Below, piece after piece: positions 58,199 to 64,000 of a stretch of DNA of 64,000 nucleotides. The position numbers and the translations under genes are program-made. The DNA is taken from IMG/VR virus record IMGVR_UViG_3300025012_000029, positions 1-64,000 of that record; one strand, written 5' to 3'. Each line of letters begins with the position of its first letter. Position 1 is the first letter of the stretch. The DNA is from a virus. The notes below the pieces were generated by a model. The model searched no databases, was not told where the DNA came from, and saw only the letters and a program-made list of their open reading frames with translations.

Positions 58199-58915
58199 TT
58201 ATACAAACTCCGCATTGTGCATCTGATCAAATAGATGTCCACTTACTTTTGTCAAAAACTGTTCAAAATCTGCTCTCCCGTCAAATCCTGCTTGTAATGT
58301 TTTATCTTCTATTGCCGCTGATAAATCTTTATGATTTTTTGTAAGTTTTTCCATCAATGATTTCATCTTGCTAATTTCATCTGGGTTTAAATAATATGCT
58401 TTATTTATTGTATTTTTACTTACATAACAATCATCTTCTTCTGGTGGTGTTTTTGGACTCCCAATATCGTCAAAATCTTTAGACGTTGCTGGCAATCTGT
58501 CATATACTTTTTGTGCTAATTTACTTGTTCCGCCTCTATCTCCTGTCGTAGGTTGTGGAGCAGAATATGCCATTATCATTTTATAAAGTAGAGTTCCATA
58601 TCCTTTATTTCGATACATTTTATTTACTGCTGAAAGTCCTATCTCTTTTGCTCCATAGCAATTACCTTTGTCTGAAAAAATAGGTTCACTCTTTATCATT
58701 CCAATGGCAATACCTTCATTAACAAAGTGGTATACTGTATTTTGAACAGATTTGGTTATATACTCATCTATGCTATCAACAAGCATTTTTCCATCATACA
58801 ATAGAAAATAAACATATTTTCCGTCACCTTTAGCTCTAATTTGTAAACACCAACCCTGTGACTCAGATATGTCTTCTTTCAGATACTTTCGGAAGTTTTC
58901 GAATAATAGATACAT
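58199..58915 (-). CDS. GNAT-like acetyltransferase with capsid-targeting-like N-terminus
   Basis: A 238-residue protein. The N-terminus (LLFENFRKYLKE) is a short amphipathic helix ending L-K-E, resembling a T4 capsid-targeting sequence, though followed by Asp rather than Ala/Gly. Residues about 105-125 (GLSAVNKMYRNKGYGTLLYK) are motif A of GNAT acetyltransferases (R/Q-x-x-G-x-G/A). The C-terminal part is helical with no known motif. By inference an acetyltransferase carried in the head and injected, or one that modifies virion proteins. Preceded by a TATAAAATA element shared with the gene at 59477. Confidence 0.55.
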   Translation of the reverse strand: MYLLFENFRKYLKEDISESQGWCLQIRAKGDGKYVYFLLYDGKMLVDSIDEYITKSVQNTVYHFVNEGIAIGMIKSEPIFSDKGNCYGAKEIGLSAVNKMYRNKGYGTLLYKMIMAYSAPQPTTGDRGGTSKLAQKVYDRLPATSKDFDDIGSPKTPPEEDDCYVSKNTINKAYYLNPDEISKMKSLMEKLTKNHKDLSAAIEDKTLQAGFDGRADFEQFLTKVSGHLFDQMHNAEFV

Positions 58916-58960
58916 TATTGTTCACTCCAAGATTCGCCTCTGATAATTCTATAAATTAGG

Positions 58961-58982
58961 TTAGTTATTTTATATATTCCGC
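58961..58982 (-). promoter_or_regulatory. Shared TATAAAATA promoter-like element, copy 1
   Basis: The 22 bases read GCGGAATATATAAAATAACT then AA on the - strand, 18 of 22 identical to the element at 60218-60239. The core resembles the T4 late promoter TATAAATA. It sits about 45-50 bases before the ATG at 58915. Confidence 0.45.
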
Positions 58983-58984
58983 TT

Positions 58985-59473
58985 TTATTGTCCATTGAAA
59001 ATATCCTTCCTAGCTTGCAAACACTTCGCTGAAATCTCTACTTTATTATTTACTTGTCCAAACATTTCTCTTGGTTCTATGAGGTTCAAAATTTCATAAT
59101 AGTTACATCCATAGGCAATGAAGTCTCCTTCTCTCACAAAAAGATTTTGGTCCTCTGTCAATCTTCTTTTATGAAAATGAACAATGAGATTTGCTAAATG
59201 GTCTACTCCATAGTTTGTAGTTGTAGATGGATTATCTTTCCACTCAATTAGAACATGAACATGAACAGGAGGAAGAAATGTTTTTTTGATCGATTCTCCA
59301 TAGAGAGAATGATAATTTGTGTGTTCTAAAGAAATTGGATAATATAAGATTTGTTGTCCTATAATTTTCTCTAATAATTCATCATTGACTTGCTTTACGA
59401 AGTCTCTTTCTTTCTGTCCCACATAGAGAGGTGAAGGAGGAGCATCTAATACATCCCATTTATTTTCAGACAT
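58985..59473 (-). CDS. Probable neck or head-tail connector protein
   Basis: A 162-residue protein with LDAPPSPLYVGQKERDFVKQ at the N-terminus and a beta-rich core (FVREGDFIAYGCNYYEIL, typical of neck and connector proteins where a beta barrel holds an axis). It lies between the large neck-type gene and the tail genes. In T4 this place is occupied by gp14. Assignment inferred from position and the core's sequence style. Confidence 0.5.
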   Translation of the reverse strand: MSENKWDVLDAPPSPLYVGQKERDFVKQVNDELLEKIIGQQILYYPISLEHTNYHSLYGESIKKTFLPPVHVHVLIEWKDNPSTTTNYGVDHLANLIVHFHKRRLTEDQNLFVREGDFIAYGCNYYEILNLIEPREMFGQVNNKVEISAKCLQARKDIFNGQ

Positions 59474-59476
59474 AAG

Positions 59477-60196
59477 TTATTCTTCCTTAACATCCGAAGT
59501 GGATAATTTTTCTAAATATCTGGATATAATCTTTATTCCGTCTTTCGATAACGATACTTTATTTCCGGTAGATAGTTGTCCTAAATAATACATTTTAACC
59601 GGCTGCACTGACCATAATTCTTGTGTTTCTTTGGCATCTGGAACACATCCATAAAATTGATTTCTCCATTTAGGTGGAAGCAGTGATGGCGCGATGAAAT
59701 TATAATCGAAACTCCTAGCTAGGCTGGGTGGTTGTTCTTCTAACCAATCTCTAATATTAAAATTCCCTCCATATGGAGAAGCATTTGTTCGAGGGCATTT
59801 TTTAATGTGCGCTTTCAAAGAAATTGTTGGAATATCGTCATCTGATATCTCAACAAAATCTACTGCATAAACATACAATATGGTTTTTTGATGTGACGAC
59901 AACTGTAAAGCTTCTAGTGCTTTTTCTACAGAAGGAGCTAATGAAACTCTATTTGTAAAATCATCTTCAATAACATTTCCCTCAGCATCGGAATACGGAA
60001 TAGCAGGTGTCCTTGGAGTGAATCTAAAAGGTTTATTTCCGTTTAAACGCTCTGAAGATAAATGAAAATACTTAAAAATCTTTTTTAATGTCATAGAAGA
60101 GATAGTATTATCGCTTTTAGCGTCTTTTTTGATAACTGCTTCCATCAGTGGCTTGTCAAGATAGTTCCTAAAATTTTCAAATAATATATAAAGCAT
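59477..60196 (-). CDS. Hypothetical protein with capsid-targeting-like N-terminus
   Basis: About 239 residues from the ATG at 60196 (the longer frame uses a TTG at 60211). The N-terminus LYILFENFRNYLDKPLME then Ala is like that of the GNAT-like neighbour (LFENFRxYL), and L-M-E|A matches the prohead-protease consensus. The rest has no known domain (IISRYLEKL near the end). Preceded by a TATAAAATA element like that of the GNAT-like gene, so the two look like related insertion units. Confidence 0.5.
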   Translation of the reverse strand: MLYILFENFRNYLDKPLMEAVIKKDAKSDNTISSMTLKKIFKYFHLSSERLNGNKPFRFTPRTPAIPYSDAEGNVIEDDFTNRVSLAPSVEKALEALQLSSHQKTILYVYAVDFVEISDDDIPTISLKAHIKKCPRTNASPYGGNFNIRDWLEEQPPSLARSFDYNFIAPSLLPPKWRNQFYGCVPDAKETQELWSVQPVKMYYLGQLSTGNKVSLSKDGIKIISRYLEKLSTSDVKEE

Positions 60197-60217
60197 ATTT
60201 CTTATATCCAAATTTTA

Positions 60218-60239
60218 TTGATTATTTTATAAATTCCAC
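60218..60239 (-). promoter_or_regulatory. Shared TATAAAATA promoter-like element, copy 2
   Basis: GTGGAATTTATAAAATAATC then AA on the - strand, 18 of 22 identical to the element at 58961-58982. It ends about 20 bases before the ATG at 60196, so a late-type -10 would leave a short leader. Confidence 0.45.
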
Positions 60240-60254
60240 TTTTCATATCATTTC

Positions 60255-61556
60255 TTAACCAACAAATATTGAACGTGGGACATAAGTTTGAACTCTACCA
60301 GCCTGCTCAACAATGTTCGCTTCCTTTTCTGCCAACTTATCATAAGTTGTCTCTTCCAACTGAAGTTTTAATTCTTCTCTCAACGCTTCCATTTCTTCTT
60401 TTGCTTGTGCAGCAAGTTCGGCATAATTCAATGTTATATCATTTCCTGGAATTGGAATTGTTGTCATTTTTCCTCTGGCATGAGAAAGCATCTCTTTAGC
60501 AATTGCCAAAGAAAATCTCCTTATCCACTGTTTGCCCATGCTGTTAATAGAATCATATGGAATGTTTTCAAATGGAAGATTATTGAGATTATTGACTCCT
60601 CCGATGCCAGCACTACCTCCAAGAGAATTTCCCATTGAATCCACATACTCGGTTAATGGATTTGGATCAATTGAAAAATCAAACCAAATCTTTTTTGGAG
60701 ACAACCCGGACGGAACTGGGAAAAGTCTCAATTTGTTATTTTTGAGTTCATAAGTATAATGAGAAGCTCTTGTATAAAGATTCATTTCGTATGTCATTGC
60801 TTGTAGTTTATTTTGCCAAGCAGGAACAACATCAAATGTTGAATCATCGGCATATTGTCCGTATGTGTTGAGATTTCCTACGACTGTCAAACCACCATAA
60901 TATCCAAAGAATCTCCACATAGCGTGTGGCGATTTATACCAAACTTTATTTATTCTTATCCTTGCTCCATTGGCACTATTGACATAAGAAGTATAATCAA
61001 CGCTTCCTATTGCTGCCGATGATGATACAATAGCTTGTAAATCATAATCTTGTATTCCATCAATAATATCAATTGAAGCAGAAAAATAAGGAACAGTTCC
61101 TCCAATACCAGCTTCATAAGCTAATTCATCTCCAACCCTTCTAGCATATGCCACTGTAAATCGTGGAAATTTTAGAGCAGCATTTGAACCGCTCATTGCA
61201 GAACCAGAAACTATTTGTCCATCTGAGTTAAATGAGCCCGTGGGAGAACCCAAAAAGCTTGATAAAGAGCTTTTAGCTTGGTATAAATTAATAATATATG
61301 AATATTCTAATACAGCGCGCTCATAAGCAGCATAAATATTACAGTCCGTTAATTCTATATCAAGAATATCGCCAGCAAGCATCTTGAATGTGAAAGATAC
61401 TTGGTCGTAAGCTCCGGAAATGAAGTTGGAAGAATTAGCATAAATTCCAATTGGAAGGGAGTCTACGATATTATCATATGATCCGGTTCTTGGAAGTGTA
61501 ATCCTAGACGTTATTGAACGTGGAGTTAAATCTGGTGGAGTTTGACAAGTTGACAT
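60255..61556 (-). CDS. Probable neck/head completion structural protein
   Basis: A 433-residue protein (ATG at 61556). The N-terminus is Pro/Thr/Ser rich, then SFTFKMLAGDILDIELTDCN and AYERAVLEYSYIINLYQAKS. The C-terminus has an amphipathic helix with a run of Glu/Lys (AAQAKEEMEALREELKLQLE). Such proteins between capsid and tail genes form neck or head-tail adaptor parts; the precise T4 counterpart (gp13?) is not clear. It follows the capsid gene's terminator, so it needs its own promoter. Confidence 0.5.
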   Translation of the reverse strand: MSTCQTPPDLTPRSITSRITLPRTGSYDNIVDSLPIGIYANSSNFISGAYDQVSFTFKMLAGDILDIELTDCNIYAAYERAVLEYSYIINLYQAKSSLSSFLGSPTGSFNSDGQIVSGSAMSGSNAALKFPRFTVAYARRVGDELAYEAGIGGTVPYFSASIDIIDGIQDYDLQAIVSSSAAIGSVDYTSYVNSANGARIRINKVWYKSPHAMWRFFGYYGGLTVVGNLNTYGQYADDSTFDVVPAWQNKLQAMTYEMNLYTRASHYTYELKNNKLRLFPVPSGLSPKKIWFDFSIDPNPLTEYVDSMGNSLGGSAGIGGVNNLNNLPFENIPYDSINSMGKQWIRRFSLAIAKEMLSHARGKMTTIPIPGNDITLNYAELAAQAKEEMEALREELKLQLEETTYDKLAEKEANIVEQAGRVQTYVPRSIFVG

Positions 61557-61624
61557 CAATAATAAATAGTTTAAGTTATCTTATTGTGCTTTTTCTCATT
61601 GTCTTCTACTAATACAAAGGCAAT

Positions 61625-61656
61625 AAAAAAGGGATGGTAGGCCGCCCTACCATCCC
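61625..61656 (-). terminator. Rho-independent terminator after the major capsid gene
   Basis: GGGATGGTAGG pairs perfectly with CCTACCATCCC (11 bp, four-base loop), followed by six T on the - strand. It lies 26 bases after the major capsid gene, letting it be expressed separately from the genes below. Confidence 0.9.
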
Positions 61657-61681
61657 AATTAATTGAAAATTAAATTAACGA

Positions 61682-63367
61682 TCAGCCTACAAGGTCTTGT
61701 ACAACTACAAGGCCAAAGAAATCTGGTCTCACCATTTTGCGTCCAAATCGAGTCATGACAATCTTCCTTGGCACACCATCTTCTTGTCCGAACATGGTTG
61801 GTGTAACTTGAAGTGGAACATACGGAGCGAACACATACCCACTTTCTAAGAAACTATTACCATTTCTTCCCAAAAGAATCAAATTCCTAATGAAATATGG
61901 ATCCACGTAGATATCCCATTTCTTGTTTATAGTACCAAGCTTGACTGTTCCAGCTTCACCACGATCTTCATCATGGGTTACGCTAGCACGGAATCCAGCC
62001 GTAGCCTCAAGGATGTTGGCAACTTCTGGTCCACAAACCATAAAGTTGGCACCACCACGTAGAGTCTTGCGATGAATTTGTGCCGAAATTTCATTGACTG
62101 TTTCCATCAAGCTTTCATACCACTCAGAGATATTGCCAGTAAAGTCAGCACCAAGTAAATTCTCGTTGCTGCCATTGGTAATCGGAAGACCAGTGTATCG
62201 GTCAACAAATTTACCAGGGCGTCTGCTCCAGTATCCAACTCCACCTGTAGCACCCTTAATCAAATCTTCAAGAATTTCTTGATCGATTTCAAGAGCGATG
62301 TGCTCAGAAAGAAGTGAAGTCAATTCAACTTCGGCATCCAAGTTTTGATAAGCTTGAATGTCTTGTTGAAGTTCTGGAGTCCACTTTGCCTTGAGTTTCT
62401 TTGTTTCTGCTGTAATATTAATGGAATTAACTTTAATATCAATTTCAGGAATATTTGGATTATTCTCAAATCCCCAAACCGTAGTTCCAACAATCGAACC
62501 CAAAGCTCCACCAGCAACACGGTTGTCAGTGATTGGGAATGTTGTTGTAATTGCTGGTGCCCATGCTCCACCAAGAGCAACTGTTGATTCGGAAGCAGTT
62601 GCTGCCAAAACAAACATTAGATTTCCTGGATTGGTTGGATCAACAACTGTCAAACGTCGATGAACCCGCCCCGGTGCAGGAGTTGGAACTGCTGCAACAA
62701 GATTCTTCATGTCAATTTGAGTCAACGCAGAAATTGGCGTAGTTGCGATTGCGACGTTCGATCCAGAAAGATCGGCATCGTAACGAACAAGTCTGTCACC
62801 AAGCGTTGTATAAGCTGCTGTACCAGTGTAAAGTCCTGATCCGGCAGTTCCAGATGCTACAAGTGTAAATGTTGCTGAAACAGAACCTGTTGGAGACGAA
62901 TAGCCATTTGAAAGATTATAGAAACCTTTTTCAATGCTAGCTCCAGTAAGGCTAACGCCACCAGTCAATTGATTGGCAACAACGCCACCACCATAAACTG
63001 ATTCATTGGCAACATGTCCAAGTCGGGTTCTGTCGTGTTCAAAATCGAGGAAGAAGATAAGTCCTGTTGGTAGGTTCATTGGTTGAACCGAAACAAGATC
63101 GTTAGCAATCAATCCACCGAAAACACGTCGAACTAGTGGAAATGCTACAGCGGCAAAGCCTTCGACATCTCCACCTGACATTGTGGAAGCTTCTTTAAGA
63201 AGTTCCTTTGCTTGATTTTCAAGCAATAAAGCAATATTATTTACAGTGCGATCAGACTTGAGTCCTTCCAAAAGTCCTGTTTCGCGCCATTTGGCAACCA
63301 TCGCAGCACCTTCTTTTTGAAGATCACGTTGCGCGACGCCCTCTGTTAATCTTTGTACGATACTCAT
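61682..63367 (-). CDS. Major capsid protein (gp23-like)
   Basis: A 561-residue protein with VAFPLVRRVFGGLIANDLVS followed by VQPMNLPTGLIFFLDF, the gp23 pattern ('VRRaxPnLIAxDixxVQPMnxPTGqIFalr'). An N-terminal region of 59 residues is probably a cleaved propeptide, with the predicted cut at LLKE|ASTMSGG, matching the T4 gp21 rule (L/I-x-E|A) and the T4 gp23 position (65). The C-terminal half has the RKIVMTRFGRKMVRP and FFGLVVV strands. It forms the hexamers of the head shell. Flanked by scaffold upstream and a strong terminator downstream. Confidence 0.93.
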   Translation of the reverse strand: MSIVQRLTEGVAQRDLQKEGAAMVAKWRETGLLEGLKSDRTVNNIALLLENQAKELLKEASTMSGGDVEGFAAVAFPLVRRVFGGLIANDLVSVQPMNLPTGLIFFLDFEHDRTRLGHVANESVYGGGVVANQLTGGVSLTGASIEKGFYNLSNGYSSPTGSVSATFTLVASGTAGSGLYTGTAAYTTLGDRLVRYDADLSGSNVAIATTPISALTQIDMKNLVAAVPTPAPGRVHRRLTVVDPTNPGNLMFVLAATASESTVALGGAWAPAITTTFPITDNRVAGGALGSIVGTTVWGFENNPNIPEIDIKVNSINITAETKKLKAKWTPELQQDIQAYQNLDAEVELTSLLSEHIALEIDQEILEDLIKGATGGVGYWSRRPGKFVDRYTGLPITNGSNENLLGADFTGNISEWYESLMETVNEISAQIHRKTLRGGANFMVCGPEVANILEATAGFRASVTHDEDRGEAGTVKLGTINKKWDIYVDPYFIRNLILLGRNGNSFLESGYVFAPYVPLQVTPTMFGQEDGVPRKIVMTRFGRKMVRPDFFGLVVVQDLVG

Positions 63368-63388
63368 AAAATTATTCTCCTTGAATAG

Positions 63389-64000
63389 TTATTGTTTTTT
63401 TGAAATTCCAGCTAATATCTGCATTCTTTCCTTTTGTGGATTAATGCTTTCTGTAAGTGATTCCCTCGGTCTAATAGAATTGAAATTATTTTTACTAATT
63501 GCTTCATTTAGTGTTTTAGGCAATGGACGACCATCAACCTTAGACGTAAATGATTTAAACAATGTTTCAAAAACAACTTTCACTTCGTTAACAGAGTTAA
63601 TCTTTGAAATAGCTTCGACAATTTTTTGTTTTTGTCGCTCATTCAAGGAGACGCTTTCCAAAACACGATTTTTATACATTAATTGTGCATTTTGTATATT
63701 GAGTTCTTCGAGTTTCTTCGAAGCACCCATAGCAATACCTTTAATCTTATTATATTCAAGAATAATGGATTTTACTTGCTTTTTAAGAGATTGGTTTTGT
63801 TCCTGTAATGCCTCAACAGCTTTTTTTAGTTCGGCATTTTCTTCTGCAACTTCTGTATCTTGAACGTGAGCCAATTCAATTTCTCCAGATTGAATTCTTT
63901 CTGCATCAGTTGCGTGTCCTGGATGTCCATGAGGAACTGTATGAACATCTACTTGTAGCATTTCCATTAAATCATTTAATGATTCTTCTGAAAGTTCTTC
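63389..64000 (-). CDS. Prohead core scaffold protein (gp22-like), 5' end outside window
   Basis: The frame is open to the last base of the window; its start lies beyond. It has a coiled coil (AEENAELKKAVEALQEQNQS and onward), then YKNRVLESVSLNERQKQKIV and EVKVVFETLFKSF, as in gp22-like scaffolds, and a C-terminal basic tail. It lies directly upstream of the capsid gene (21-base gap) as in T4 (22 then 23). It builds the core inside which the prohead protease acts. Confidence 0.75.
   Translation of the reverse strand, partial: EELSEESLNDLMEMLQVDVHTVPHGHPGHATDAERIQSGEIELAHVQDTEVAEENAELKKAVEALQEQNQSLKKQVKSIILEYNKIKGIAMGASKKLEELNIQNAQLMYKNRVLESVSLNERQKQKIVEAISKINSVNEVKVVFETLFKSFTSKVDGRPLPKTLNEAISKNNFNSIRPRESLTESINPQKERMQILAGISKKQ

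Noticed and set aside
1-64000. CRISPR array, insertion sequence or integrase attachment sites
   Set aside because: No regularly spaced direct repeats, transposase or integrase genes were seen; the mobile elements here are inteins and homing endonucleases.

Overview
The window is a 64-kb piece of a large, low-GC (roughly one third GC by eye) double-stranded DNA phage with a contractile tail. It belongs to the T4-like/jumbo myovirus world and probably infects a Gram-negative bacterium. The basis is a T4-type head-tail block (gp22-like scaffold, gp23-like major capsid protein, neck proteins, gp18-like sheath, gp19-like tube, tape measure, baseplate proteins), a phage replisome, and tightly packed genes with many ATGA overlaps. 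No rRNA, tRNA, CRISPR array or host housekeeping block was seen.

Layout. 1-2.7 kb (+ strand): small accessory genes, including a protein resembling RuvA domain III alone, an HExxH metallopeptidase-like protein, and an array of small paralogues with one broken copy. From 2.7 kb onward nearly everything is on the - strand, so operons are read from high to low coordinates. 2.7-17.9 kb: accessory, chaperone, lysis and nucleotide genes (Nudix, GroEL, two adenine methyltransferases, amidase endolysin, ClpP, a second HExxH protein, a sigma-region-4-like protein, an IMPDH/GMP-reductase family enzyme, dUTPase). 17.9-24 kb: a DNA polymerase III alpha gene broken into three genes, with a homing endonuclease gene in each break. 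24-32.4 kb: ThyX, a deoxynucleotidase, a GroES/gp31-like protein, an RNA ligase and many unknowns. 32.4-44.2 kb: class II ribonucleotide reductase with two complete inteins, a gp41/DnaB helicase broken in two by a split intein with its own homing endonuclease gene, FEN-type exonuclease, RecA/UvsX, gp32-like SSB, a tubulin-like protein and a short family A polymerase. 44.2-64 kb: virion genes, baseplate to scaffold.

How it fits together. Nucleotide genes (NrdJ, ThyX, dUTPase, deoxynucleotidase, IMPDH/GMPR, Nudix) feed a replisome that would have to be put together partly by protein trans-splicing. Three gene breaks (two in dnaE, one in the helicase) follow the 'fractured gene' plan: N-extein plus IntN, then a free-standing homing endonuclease gene, then IntC plus C-extein. 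Two are canonical. The third, just before the PDIDFD active-site motif of the polymerase, lacks recognisable splice-site residues and is the strangest item here.

Other highlights: two candidate programmed frameshifts (A10 run at 12.77 kb; T7 run at 52.69 kb just upstream of the tape measure region); an N-terminal peptide with a gp21-type cleavage consensus shared by non-structural proteins, resembling T4 capsid-targeting sequences; a TATAAAATA element shared upstream of two such genes; sigma70-like promoters almost touching start codons; and two decayed homing-endonuclease remnants. All names come from reading sequence and motifs; no database search was possible.
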